The translations under genes and the position numbers were made by a program. 64,000 bases of DNA, taken from the NCBI RefSeq assembly GCF_003626975.1, contig NZ_CP032616.1, positions 248,001-312,000 on the forward strand, read 5' to 3'. A model generated the notes under the pieces. That model ran no database searches. It worked only from the letters and a program-made list of their open reading frames with translations, and had not been told where the DNA came from. Origin of the DNA: Pseudomonas sp. DY-1 (GTDB lineage Bacteria > Pseudomonadota > Gammaproteobacteria > Pseudomonadales > Pseudomonadaceae). Shown here piece by piece: positions 51,448-59,396 of this stretch; position 1 is the first letter of the stretch; every line of letters begins with the position of its first letter.

Positions 51448-52446
51448 TTACTGACCGGTGTAGACCTGGTCGAAGATGCCGCCGTCGTTGAAGTGGGTCT
51501 TCTGCACGTCACGCCAGTTTCCGAAGGTCTTCTCCACGGAGAGGAATTCCACTTTCGGGAAACGGTCGGCGTACTTGGCGAGGATCTCCGGGTTGCGCGG
51601 GCGCAGGTAGTTGTTGGCGGCGATAGTCTGGCCTTCGTCGCTCCACAGGTACTTGAGATAGGCCTCGGCGGCAACGCGGGTACCTTTCTTGTCCACTACC
51701 TTGTCGACCACGGCCACCGGCGGCTCGGCCTCGGCGGAAACGCTGGGGTAGACCACTTCGAAACCACCACGGCCGAACTCGCGGGCGATCATCTCGGCTT
51801 CGTTTTCGAAGGTCACCAGCACGTCGCCGATCTGGTTCTGGATGAAAGTGGTGGTGGCGGCGCGGCCGCCGGTGTCCAGCACCGGCGCCTGCTTGAACAG
51901 CTTGCCGACGAACTCCTTAGCCTTGTTCTCGTCACCGCCGTTCTTGAGAACGTAGCCCCAGGCGGAAAGATAGGTGTAACGGCCGTTGCCGGAGGTCTTG
52001 GGGTTGGGGACCACGACCTGCACGCCATCCTTGAGCAGATCCGGCCAGTCCTTCAGGCCCTTGGGGTTGCCCTTGCGCACGATGAATACGGTGGCCGAAG
52101 TGAACGGCGCGCTGTTATTCGGCAGGCGGGCGGCCCAGTCCTGCGGCACCAGGCCGCCGTTGTCGGCCAAGGCGTTGATGTCGGTGGCCTGGTTCATGGT
52201 GATGACATCGGCGGGCAGGCCGTCGATCACCGCGCGGGCCTGTTTGCTGGAGCCGCCGTGGGACATCTGCAGGGTGATGTTCTCGCCTTTCTCCTCTTTC
52301 CAGTGCTTCTGGAAGGCGGCGTTGTAGTCCTTGTAGAAGTCGCGCATCACGTCGTAGGAAACGTTGAGCAGGGTCGGCGCGGCTTGGGCAGCGCTGGCCA
52401 GGGCGAGGCCGGCGGCAAGGAGGGAGGCGGAGAACAGTCGTTTCAC
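51448..52446 (-). CDS. sbp: Sulfate ABC transporter substrate-binding protein
   Basis: A 332-residue periplasmic binding protein (signal about 1-22, ending AQA-APT). Family signatures: LLNVSYDVMRDFYKDYN, SHGGSSKQARAVIDG, ADVITMNQATDIN, NPKTSGNGRYTYLSAWGY, YLKYLWSDEGQ. It captures sulfate for the CysTWA importer, which is not in the window; it is thus a stand-alone copy (P. aeruginosa has one such gene, named cysP). No enzymes of sulfur assimilation lie beside it. The 5' side contains an AT-rich stretch with a small palindrome, a fit for CysB-type control but unproven. Confidence 0.93.
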   Translation of the reverse strand: MKRLFSASLLAAGLALASAAQAAPTLLNVSYDVMRDFYKDYNAAFQKHWKEEKGENITLQMSHGGSSKQARAVIDGLPADVITMNQATDINALADNGGLVPQDWAARLPNNSAPFTSATVFIVRKGNPKGLKDWPDLLKDGVQVVVPNPKTSGNGRYTYLSAWGYVLKNGGDENKAKEFVGKLFKQAPVLDTGGRAATTTFIQNQIGDVLVTFENEAEMIAREFGRGGFEVVYPSVSAEAEPPVAVVDKVVDKKGTRVAAEAYLKYLWSDEGQTIAANNYLRPRNPEILAKYADRFPKVEFLSVEKTFGNWRDVQKTHFNDGGIFDQVYTGQ

Positions 52447-52501
52447 AGGGCGTTCCTTCTAGGCAGTGTGAGCGGGCGACTATAGCTGATGGCCTTATGG
52501 G

Positions 52502-52517
52502 CTTTTAATACTAAAAG
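52502..52517 (-). promoter_or_regulatory. Small AT-rich palindrome upstream of the sulfate-binding gene
   Basis: CTTTTA-ATAC-TAAAAG, six perfect pairs, in the only AT-rich stretch (about 52485-52545) of this region. A TATAGT -10-like element lies between it and the gene. Possibly an operator; CysB sites are AT-rich but loosely defined. Confidence 0.3.
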
Positions 52518-52587
52518 GTCATTTGGTTATTTCCATTCGCGCAGTCAGCTCTTGTCGGTTGTGGCTGAGCTGTGCGAGGCCCGACAC

Positions 52588-52640
52588 GCGAAGCCGAGGC
52601 TTGCAATGTTGGGCTTCGCCGCGCTCTGCGCCAACCTGCG
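52588..52640. repeat. Interspersed repeat, TTCGCYGCGCTCT...CCAACCTRCG type
   Basis: GCGAAGCC (52588-52595) pairs with GGCTTCGC (52612-52619), and TTCGCCGCGCTCT runs into CCAACCTGCG (52631-52640). A second copy, TTCGCTGCGCTCT ... CCAACCTACG, is at 63616-63656. Such elements are common between Pseudomonas genes. It lies directly before the plpD stop on the opposite strand. Confidence 0.5.
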
Positions 52641-52648
52641 ACAGCTCA

Positions 52649-54829
52649 TCAAAACACTCGGCCGAGATTGAGGTAGAGCGCGCGTTCGGCTTCGTCATTC
52701 AGGCCGTAGCTGAAGTCCAGGGGCCCCAAGGGAGTGTCGAAGCTGATGAACACGCTGGCGGCGTTGATGTAGCCGCTGTCGAAGCTGTTGTCGTTGTTCC
52801 AGGCCCGGCCACGCTCCAGGCTACCGCCGACATACACCGGGAAGTCCAGCGGCAGGAAGGAGCGCTGGGTCAGGCGGCGGTAGTAGACCGCCCGCGCCAG
52901 ACCGATGTTCTGTCCTGCGATGGAGTCCTGGCGAAATCCCGAGAGCTGGCGTGCACCGCCCAGAAGGAAGCTCGACGTGATCACTTCGGCATCATCCAGG
53001 GTACGACCGTAGCGGCCACCAAGGACGAAGGTGTCCGGACCTGCGCCCAGCGCCTTGTCGAGGCTCAGCTGCCACTGCCGATAGCGCTCGTCGGAACCCA
53101 GGCCGGGATCGAACTGGCGCAGGGTCAGGCTGATGTCCTCACCTTCGTGGGGGTAGTCCACATTGTCCAGGGTGTCGAAGGAGTACTTCAGCTCGTAGTA
53201 GCCCTCGGTGAACTCGAAGCTGGGCAGGTCGCGCTCGCCCACCCGCACATCCGCCTGGCCCCAGGCCTGGCCGACGCCGAAACGGATTTCACCGTTGTTG
53301 GCAATCTGCCGGCCCAGGTTGAGGCCGTAGCCGTAGCGCTCCAGGCGGTATTCGGCGATGGGGTCGTTGTCGAGGATGGCTTCGACGTTCTGTGCCTCGC
53401 CGAACAGATAGGGGGCGACGAAATAGCGCGAGCCGGCGTCCAGCGGTTGGTAGAACTCGCTATAGAGCTCCTGGTGGTCGCCCAGTTGCAGACGCGTCAG
53501 CCATTCGGCGCCCAGTTCGTTGATGCCGTTCTTGCGGTAGCTGGCACCCAGGTTGTAGGCGCTGTCGCCACGCATGTCGTCAGAAAGGTTCAGGCCCAGG
53601 CGCAGGTAGTCGGTCCCGGCGCGCTTGCCGCGTGCATTAATTACCAGGGCATTGCCGTCCTTGCGCTTGACCACCCGGTAATGCACCTGCTCGAAGTAGT
53701 CCAGGCCATACAGGGTACTCATGTCGCTCTGCAGACGGTCGAGATCCAGAGGTTGGCCCAGGGGCTGGCGAATGTAGCGACGGATGACCGCGTCCCCGAT
53801 CTTCGAGTCGTTCTCGATGAGGATGCTGCGGATCACCGGCGTGCGCTCACTGGGCAGGCGCGCGCTGTCCAGTTCCTGGTCGCGACTGGCTGACAGGGGG
53901 CGCAGCTCGGTCAGCCGGGTGGCGAGTATCTGTGTGGCCCGGTAGCCAGCGTCGATCATCTCGTGGGATCGGCCGAAATCGGTGGCGCCGTAGCCGGCCA
54001 GCGGCGGCTGGATGAGAACGTCAGTGGGCTCGAGCGTGGCCAGCTGGGCTTCGGAGTTGGTGCGGGTCATCAGGGTGACCGACTGGTTGAGGACGTCCAC
54101 CACCGTGGCCAGTTCCTTGCGTGAGCGCAGCGGCGTTCCGATGTCGACCACGATCACGCGGTCCACGCCCATCTCGCGCGCCACGTCCACCGGGATGTTA
54201 TCCACCATGCCGCCGTCCACCAGCAGTCGCCCGTTCACTTCCACCGGGGCGAAAACTGCGGGTATCGACATGCTGGCGCGGATCGCCTGTGGCAGGTGGC
54301 CCTTGCGGAATACCACCTTCTCGCCGGTGGCAATGTCCGTGGCGACAGCGCGGAAGGGAATGGCCAACTGGTCGAAATCGCGAGTGTCGCTGGTGTGTAC
54401 CAGCAAGCTCTCCAGCAGCAGGGCGAGGTTCTGGCCCTGGATCACACCCAGCGGCAGGCCGAGGCTGCCGTCGTCGCGGAAGCTCAGGCGTTGCTTGACC
54501 AGGAAATCACGGTCGTCCTGCTTGCGGCGGAAGGGGACTTCCTGGCGCGGCGGGTCGTCGGACAGCGCTTGCTGCCAGTCCATGTTGACGGCGATCTGCT
54601 CCAGCTCCTCCACCGGGTAGCCAGCAGCATATAGCCCGCCGATGACCGCCCCCATACTGGTGCCGGCGATGGCGTCGACCTTGATGCCCTGTTCCTCCAA
54701 CGCCTTGAGTACGCCGATATGGGCAAGGCCGCGGGCGGCGCCGCCGGAGAGCACCAGACCGATGCGAGGTTCGGGCTGGGCGAGGCAAAGGAGGGGGAAA
54801 AACAGCAGGCAAAGCAGAAGGCGGCGCAT
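52649..54829 (-). CDS. plpD: Patatin-like phospholipase with outer-membrane barrel (PlpD, type Vd secretion)
   Basis: A 726-residue autotransporter-like enzyme. Signal peptide (1-17), patatin lipase domain with oxyanion loop GGAARG, nucleophile Ser58 in GTSMG (56-60) and catalytic Asp205 in DGGM; then a POTRA domain (about 320-400) and a 16-strand-type barrel to the C-terminal Phe (EAERALYLNLGRVF). P. aeruginosa PlpD secretes its lipase domain, a PLA1 that binds phosphoinositides. ATG at 54829 gives MRRLLLCLLF; an upstream frame extends into the neighbour and is rejected. It is divergent from the SelT-like gene. Confidence 0.94.
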   Translation of the reverse strand: MRRLLLCLLFFPLLCLAQPEPRIGLVLSGGAARGLAHIGVLKALEEQGIKVDAIAGTSMGAVIGGLYAAGYPVEELEQIAVNMDWQQALSDDPPRQEVPFRRKQDDRDFLVKQRLSFRDDGSLGLPLGVIQGQNLALLLESLLVHTSDTRDFDQLAIPFRAVATDIATGEKVVFRKGHLPQAIRASMSIPAVFAPVEVNGRLLVDGGMVDNIPVDVAREMGVDRVIVVDIGTPLRSRKELATVVDVLNQSVTLMTRTNSEAQLATLEPTDVLIQPPLAGYGATDFGRSHEMIDAGYRATQILATRLTELRPLSASRDQELDSARLPSERTPVIRSILIENDSKIGDAVIRRYIRQPLGQPLDLDRLQSDMSTLYGLDYFEQVHYRVVKRKDGNALVINARGKRAGTDYLRLGLNLSDDMRGDSAYNLGASYRKNGINELGAEWLTRLQLGDHQELYSEFYQPLDAGSRYFVAPYLFGEAQNVEAILDNDPIAEYRLERYGYGLNLGRQIANNGEIRFGVGQAWGQADVRVGERDLPSFEFTEGYYELKYSFDTLDNVDYPHEGEDISLTLRQFDPGLGSDERYRQWQLSLDKALGAGPDTFVLGGRYGRTLDDAEVITSSFLLGGARQLSGFRQDSIAGQNIGLARAVYYRRLTQRSFLPLDFPVYVGGSLERGRAWNNDNSFDSGYINAASVFISFDTPLGPLDFSYGLNDEAERALYLNLGRVF

Positions 54830-54901
54830 AACGCATCCCTGGTCAGGCGAAGATCCGAAGCCGGCTATTATAGGGCGTCCAACCTGTCGCCGAGCCCAGC
54901 C

Positions 54902-55186
54902 ATGTCCGCAAGCAAGCCCGAAATCGTCATCACCTACTGCACCCAGTGCCAATGGCTGTTGCGTGCCGCCTGGCTGGCCCAGGAACTGCTCAGCACCTTC
55001 GGCGACGACCTCGGCAGGGTGAGCCTGGAGCCTGGCACCGGCGGCGTGTTCCGTATTACCTGCGACGGCGTGCAGATCTGGGAGCGCAAGGTCGATGGCG
55101 GTTTCCCCGAGGCGAAGGTGCTCAAGCAGCGTGTGCGTGACCAGATCGACCCGGCGCGGGACCTCGGTCACAACGACCGTTCCTGA
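54902..55186 (+). CDS. SelT/SelW/SelH-family (Rdx) redox protein
   Basis: A 94-residue thioredoxin-like protein with the Rdx motif at the first strand: ITYCTQCQW (Cys13-Cys16), where the selenoprotein versions carry selenocysteine. The rest (VSLEPGTGGVFRITCDGVQIW; DGGFPEAKVLKQRVRDQIDP) is typical, including Gly-Gly-Phe-Pro-Glu. A thiol role is likely; no substrate is known. The gene is divergent from plpD across 72 bases with a TATTAT element (54866-54871) and 87 bases ahead of hldD. Confidence 0.88.
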   Translation: MSASKPEIVITYCTQCQWLLRAAWLAQELLSTFGDDLGRVSLEPGTGGVFRITCDGVQIWERKVDGGFPEAKVLKQRVRDQIDPARDLGHNDRS

Positions 55187-55273
55187 TCCTTCCGCGTTTG
55201 CCTCAGATCAACGGGATGGCGCCTTTCGAGGCATAGCCTGACGGCATTTCCATCTTTGTGGAGGCAGTCCGTC

Positions 55274-56302
55274 ATGAGCATCATCGTCACCGGTGCAGCC
55301 GGCTTCATCGGTAGCAACCTGGTTCAGGCACTCAACGGCCGCGGTGAGACCGACATCATCGCCGTCGACGATCTGACCGAGGGCGACAAGTTCCGCAACC
55401 TTGCCGATGGCGAGATCGCCGACTACCTGGACAAGCGGGACCTGCTCCCGCTTCTGCGCGAGGGGCGTCTGAGTCGGCCGAGCGCAGTGTTCCACCAGGG
55501 TGCCTGCTCCAGCACCATGGAAGGCGATGGACGCTTCATGATGGACAACAACTATCGCTACAGCTGCGAGCTGCTGGAGGCCTGCCTGGCCCAGGGCGTG
55601 CCCTTCATTTATGCGTCGTCGGCAGCTGTCTACGGTGGAAATCGAGTCTTCCGCGAGGAACGCGAGGCGGAACGGCCGCTGAACGTCTACGGCTATTCCA
55701 AGTTCCTCTTCGACCAGCGAGTGCGGCGCTTGCTACCAAAGGCACGCAGCCAGGTGGTTGGCCTGCGCTACTTCAACGTCTACGGCCCGCGCGAGTGCCA
55801 CAAGGGGCGAATGGCATCGGTGGCCTTTCACTGCTTTCGACAGTACCGCGCGAGCGGCAAGGTCAGCCTGTTCGGTACTTACGAAGGCTATGGTGGCGGC
55901 GAGCACCTGCGGGACTTCGTTTCAGTGGAGGACGTGGCGCGGGTGAACCTGCACTTTCTCGACCAGCCACAGCGCTCCGGCATCTTCAATCTCGGCAGCG
56001 GACGGGCCCAGCCATTCAATGATGTGGCCTGGAGCATGGTCAACGCCTTGCGCGCCAATGAAGGCCTGCCGCCGCTCAGCCTGTCGGCGATGTGCGAGCA
56101 AGGCCTGCTGTCCTACAGCGAGTTTCCCGATGCCCTGCGCGGTAAGTACCAGTGTTTCACCCAGGCCGATATCAGCCGCTTGCGCCAAACCGGCTTCCGT
56201 CAGCCGATGCTGGACGTGCAGCAGGGCGTGGAACGCTATTGCCGCTGGTTGCTGGAACAGGAATCGGGCGGCGGGCTGCCGGAAGTGGGGCAGGCTGCCT
56301 GA
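55274..56302 (+). CDS. hldD: ADP-L-glycero-D-manno-heptose 6-epimerase HldD
   Basis: A 342-residue extended SDR enzyme that converts ADP-D-glycero- to ADP-L-glycero-manno-heptose for the LPS inner core. NADP-binding GAAGFIGSN (8-16), catalytic Tyr139/Lys143 (YGYSK) and the substrate region [19 protein letters not shown] are present. ATG 55274, nine bases after GGAGG, is chosen; an in-frame codon at 55256 has no ribosome site. Same neighbours in P. aeruginosa (rfaD-SelT-like-plpD, from memory). A strong hairpin follows at 56310. Confidence 0.92.
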   Translation: MSIIVTGAAGFIGSNLVQALNGRGETDIIAVDDLTEGDKFRNLADGEIADYLDKRDLLPLLREGRLSRPSAVFHQGACSSTMEGDGRFMMDNNYRYSCELLEACLAQGVPFIYASSAAVYGGNRVFREEREAERPLNVYGYSKFLFDQRVRRLLPKARSQVVGLRYFNVYGPRECHKGRMASVAFHCFRQYRASGKVSLFGTYEGYGGGEHLRDFVSVEDVARVNLHFLDQPQRSGIFNLGSGRAQPFNDVAWSMVNALRANEGLPPLSLSAMCEQGLLSYSEFPDALRGKYQCFTQADISRLRQTGFRQPMLDVQQGVERYCRWLLEQESGGGLPEVGQAA

Positions 56303-56309
56303 ACGTGTT

Positions 56310-56383
56310 TCGCGGAACCGGGCGGGTGTTGCCATTCCCCAGACGGCAGGCTGCGGGTAGCGCTCGCCCGCCCAGTTCCGCGA
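56310..56383. terminator. Long inverted repeat between hldD and the EamA gene (convergent)
   Basis: Arms 56310-56326 and 56367-56383 (left arm begins TCGCGGAACCGGGCGGG) pair at 16 of 17 bases around a 40-base loop. It begins eight bases after the hldD stop and ends four bases before the EamA stop, as expected for a shared bidirectional terminator. Confidence 0.6.
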
Positions 56384-56386
56384 TCC

Positions 56387-57265
56387 TCAGGCTGTAGCGG
56401 GCTTTGCCTCGACAGCCGCACCTTTGCGCGCCGACAGGGCGATGGCGAAGATGATCAGCGCGCCGCCGGCCAGCATGCGCAGACCGGGCTGCTCGTCGAA
56501 CAACCACCAGGCGAAGGCGATGCCGTAGACCGGCTCCAGGGCGAAGATGACCGCCGTGGTACGCGCCTTCAGCACCTTGAGGCTGGCGACGAACAGGCTA
56601 TGGGCGAGGCCGGTGCAGAACACCCCGAGCAGGGCGATCCAGAACCAGTCCATTGGCTGCACCGCATGTAGCAGTGGCCAACTGAAGGGCGCCAGGCACA
56701 ACACAATGGTCAGGTTCTGGCAGAGCGCCGCCTTCACCGGGTCCAGGCCTTTCACGCTGACGCGATTGAGCAGTGACAGCAGCGAGAACAGCAGGCCCGA
56801 AAGAATCGCCGACAACAGACCCAGGGTGGCCGCGCTGCCCCAGTCGAAGCTGGGCGTTACCAGCACCAGGCCCAGGCTTACCAGGGCGACTATCAGAAAT
56901 TCCTGGACGCGAATGCGCTCGCGGAACAGCAACCCTTCCAGCAGCAGGGTGAAGGCCGGGAAGCTGGCGAAGCCAAGGGTAGCGATGGCCACTCCGGCCA
57001 CCTGCACCGCGTGGAAGAAGGTGATCCAGTGAGCGCCCAGCAGCAGGCCGCCGAGCGCCAGCATGGCCAGTTGGCGCAGGCTTGGATTCGGGCTCTTGCC
57101 ACGCGTGATGAGCTGGGCGAAGAGCGCCAGGGCGATCACAGCGAACAGCCCGCGACCGAAGGTGATGATCATCGGCGCGGTATTGGCGAGCTTGCCAAAG
57201 ATGCCCGAAAGCCCGAACAGCAAGGCGCCCAGGTGAATGGCCAGCAACGCGTTACGCTCCTTCAT
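56387..57265 (-). CDS. EamA/DMT-family transporter
   Basis: A 292-residue inner-membrane protein with ten hydrophobic helices in two EamA halves (ALLAIHLGALLFGLSGIFGK; GLLSAILSGLLFSLLSLLNR). Substrate unknown; members export amino acids or metabolites. Its ATG overlaps the csaA stop (57262-57265), so it is translationally coupled to that gene. The C-terminus ends in a basic, Ala-rich tail. Confidence 0.9.
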   Translation of the reverse strand: MKERNALLAIHLGALLFGLSGIFGKLANTAPMIITFGRGLFAVIALALFAQLITRGKSPNPSLRQLAMLALGGLLLGAHWITFFHAVQVAGVAIATLGFASFPAFTLLLEGLLFRERIRVQEFLIVALVSLGLVLVTPSFDWGSAATLGLLSAILSGLLFSLLSLLNRVSVKGLDPVKAALCQNLTIVLCLAPFSWPLLHAVQPMDWFWIALLGVFCTGLAHSLFVASLKVLKARTTAVIFALEPVYGIAFAWWLFDEQPGLRMLAGGALIIFAIALSARKGAAVEAKPATA

Positions 57266-57597
57266 GCCAGGCGTGCCCCGTTGGGCAGCGGCTTGTCGAA
57301 GCTGGCCAACACCACCTTGTTCTCGTCGTCATGCACACCCGTGACGAGAATCTCCGAACGGATGCCGGCGATGCGCTTGGGCGCGAAGTTGCAGACGCAG
57401 AGCACTTGGCGGCCGACCAGCTCTTCAGACTGGTAATGGGCGGTGATCTGGGCGCTGGAGGTTTTCACGCCGAGTTCGCCCAGGTCCACTTCCAGCACGT
57501 AGGCCGGTTTGATCGCCTTGGTGTTGAGGGCGGCGGACAATACAGTGCCGACGCGCAACTCGACGCGCTCGAAGTCGGCCCATTCAATGGTGGACAT
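57262..57597 (-). CDS. csaA: CsaA-type tRNA-binding protein
   Basis: A 111-residue OB-fold protein: VELRVGTVLSAALNTKAIKP, LGVKTSSAQITAHYQSEELV and VLCVCNFAPKRIAGIRSEIL, the tRNA-binding (EMAP/ARC1-like) domain. It was described as a secretion-related chaperone in Bacillus and as YgjH-like tRNA binder in E. coli; its job in Pseudomonas is not known. It leads the two-gene minus-strand unit csaA-EamA. Confidence 0.85.
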   Translation of the reverse strand: MSTIEWADFERVELRVGTVLSAALNTKAIKPAYVLEVDLGELGVKTSSAQITAHYQSEELVGRQVLCVCNFAPKRIAGIRSEILVTGVHDDENKVVLASFDKPLPNGARLA

Positions 57598-57679
57598 AGG
57601 GTTCTCCCTGTTGGCAGTCGCACCAGTCTAGTGACGACGAACGGCCTTGTCTGTCGTCAGGCTCGCGGGCTTTGTCGCG

Positions 57680-58432
57680 TTACTCGCGACCACTGCGCAA
57701 GGCACGAGGGGTGAGACCGAATTCGCGGGAGAGGGCCGCGGTGAAGGCGCTCTGGGAACTGTAACCGACTCGTGCAGCGATCTCGCCCACGGCCAGACGG
57801 CTTTCCAGCAGCAGTTGGCGGCCGAGATGAAGACGCCGGGCGCGCACGTAGTCCATGGGCGTTTGCCCGGTTTCGCTGAGAAAACGGGTGTGGAAGCGTG
57901 CCACCGAAAGGCCGCAGAGGCGCGCCAGATCGGCGACCTGCAAGGGGTGGGCGGCATGCTGGTCGATATGGGCGTCGAGTGCGACCAGGGGTAGGACACT
58001 GCTGTCCTCCACTTGCATGCCGGGAGCGGCGAGGCTGGCCAGCAGCAATCCGGCGGATTGGCCAGAAATCACTTCATCGGCCAGGGGGCAGGCGGCGATC
58101 CAGCTGACCAGCTGACTTTGGGCCGGGTTCAGGTTCAGCGCACCTGGGCGCTCCAGCAAGCGTCGGCCGGCATCGAAATGACGGCCCAGGGTGTGCCGCA
58201 GCCAGTCGTCGTCGGGCACATCTACAACCAGGCAGAGGCTGCCACCCGGGCTGCCGCAGGCGTGCCTGGCTTCGGGCGGTACCACCGCCAGGGTCTGGCG
58301 CTCGACCCTTGCGCCGAGACCATCCACTTCGAAGTCCAGACTGCCCGTCAGGCCAAATACCAGTTGGGCGTAGTCATGGCTGTGGACCAGCAGGTCGTGG
58401 TTGTACTGGCGCAGGGACAGGATCGAATGCAT
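57680..58432 (-). CDS. AraC-family transcriptional regulator
   Basis: A 250-residue regulator. The N-terminal cupin-like part (1-130; HSHDYAQLVFGLTGSLDFEV, PPEARHACGSP) may sense a ligand; the C-terminal double HTH (about 150-245) carries LARLCGLSVARFHTRFLSET and VGEIAARVGYSSQSAF. It is divergent from plcP (130-base gap) and just upstream of csaA-EamA, which it could control. No target is known. Confidence 0.88.
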   Translation of the reverse strand: MHSILSLRQYNHDLLVHSHDYAQLVFGLTGSLDFEVDGLGARVERQTLAVVPPEARHACGSPGGSLCLVVDVPDDDWLRHTLGRHFDAGRRLLERPGALNLNPAQSQLVSWIAACPLADEVISGQSAGLLLASLAAPGMQVEDSSVLPLVALDAHIDQHAAHPLQVADLARLCGLSVARFHTRFLSETGQTPMDYVRARRLHLGRQLLLESRLAVGEIAARVGYSSQSAFTAALSREFGLTPRALRSGRE

Positions 58433-58480
58433 GGCGCTTACCTCGGGCAGGCGGCCATTCTACTCCCTGTTGCGCGGCGC

Positions 58481-58509
58481 CTGTCACAGGCCTGCAACCT
58501 AGCGTTCAT
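58481..58509 (+). promoter_or_regulatory. Pho-box-like triple direct repeat before plcP
   Basis: Three 7-base units at exact 11-base steps: CTGTCAC (58481), CTGCAAC (58492) and CGTTCAT (58503), matching the PhoB half-site CTGTCAT at 6, 4 and 5 of 7 positions. It is 54 bases before the plcP start. PhoB-induced plcP-agt is known in P. aeruginosa and other bacteria. Confidence 0.5.
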
Positions 58510-58562
58510 TCCCGGTTCACCGCGAAAGCTCACCATCGGCGAAACCCCGCCGGAGGTCGCCC

Positions 58563-59396
58563 ATGAGCAGCGTCGAACGCCTGGAACCCGTCAACAAGAC
58601 CAAGCCGCGCAAGCAACGCGTGCGTACCCTGTGGATCTCCGATGTCCACCTGGGCACCCGCGACTGCCAGGCCGAGCACCTGGCGCGCTTCCTCAAGCAG
58701 TACCACGCCGACCGAATCTATCTGGTCGGTGACATCATCGATGGCTGGAAGCTCAGGGGCGGCATTTACTGGCCACAGGCGCACACCAACGTGATCCGCC
58801 GCCTGCTGACCATGAGCAAGCGTGGCACGGAGGTGATCTACGTCACCGGCAACCACGACGAATTCCTGCGGCGCTACTCGGCACTGATGCTGGGCAACAT
58901 CCAGCTGGTGGACGAGGCGGTACACGAGACCGCCGATGGCCGCCGCATGCTGGTGATCCACGGCGACCAGTTCGACGTGATCACTCGCTACCACAAGTGG
59001 CTGGCATTTCTCGGTGATTCCGCCTATGAGTTCACCCTTACCCTGAACCGTTGGCTCAACCACTGGCGCGAGCGTTGGGGATACGGCTACTGGTCGCTGT
59101 CGGCCTACCTCAAGCACAAGGTGAAGAGCGCGGTGAACTTCATCAGCGACTTCGAGGAGGCCATCGCCCACGAATGCGTCAAGCGTGGCCTGGATGGCGT
59201 GGTCTGCGGCCACATCCACCACGCGGAAATCCGCAAGGTGGGTGGGGTGGAGTACCTGAACTGCGGCGATTGGGTGGAGTCCTGCACGGCACTGATCGAG
59301 CACTGGGACGGCAGCATCGAACTCTACCGACTGGCTGACGCCCAGGCGCGGGAGCTGGAAGAGCGCGCCGTGGGGCTGGTCGAGCCGGCGGCATGA
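58563..59396 (+). CDS. plcP: Metallophosphoesterase, probable phospholipase C PlcP of lipid remodelling
   Basis: A 277-residue calcineurin-like phosphoesterase with all metal ligands: DVHLG (27-31), GDIID (56-60), GNHDE (96-100), HGDQFD and GHIHHAE. It resembles LpxH (UDP-2,3-diacylglucosamine hydrolase), but its coupling to a GT4 glycosyltransferase and the Pho-box-like site favour PlcP, which splits phospholipids to diacylglycerol under phosphate limitation. Same order plcP-agt1-cyaB in P. aeruginosa (as I recall). GGAGGTCGCCC precedes ATG 58563. It overlaps the next gene by ATGA. Confidence 0.85.
   Translation: MSSVERLEPVNKTKPRKQRVRTLWISDVHLGTRDCQAEHLARFLKQYHADRIYLVGDIIDGWKLRGGIYWPQAHTNVIRRLLTMSKRGTEVIYVTGNHDEFLRRYSALMLGNIQLVDEAVHETADGRRMLVIHGDQFDVITRYHKWLAFLGDSAYEFTLTLNRWLNHWRERWGYGYWSLSAYLKHKVKSAVNFISDFEEAIAHECVKRGLDGVVCGHIHHAEIRKVGGVEYLNCGDWVESCTALIEHWDGSIELYRLADAQARELEERAVGLVEPAA

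Noticed and set aside
52649..55171. Extended plpD start at 55171 (840 codons)
   Set aside because: The extension lacks a ribosome site, runs antisense through the SelT-like gene, and would bury the signal peptide that begins at 54829.
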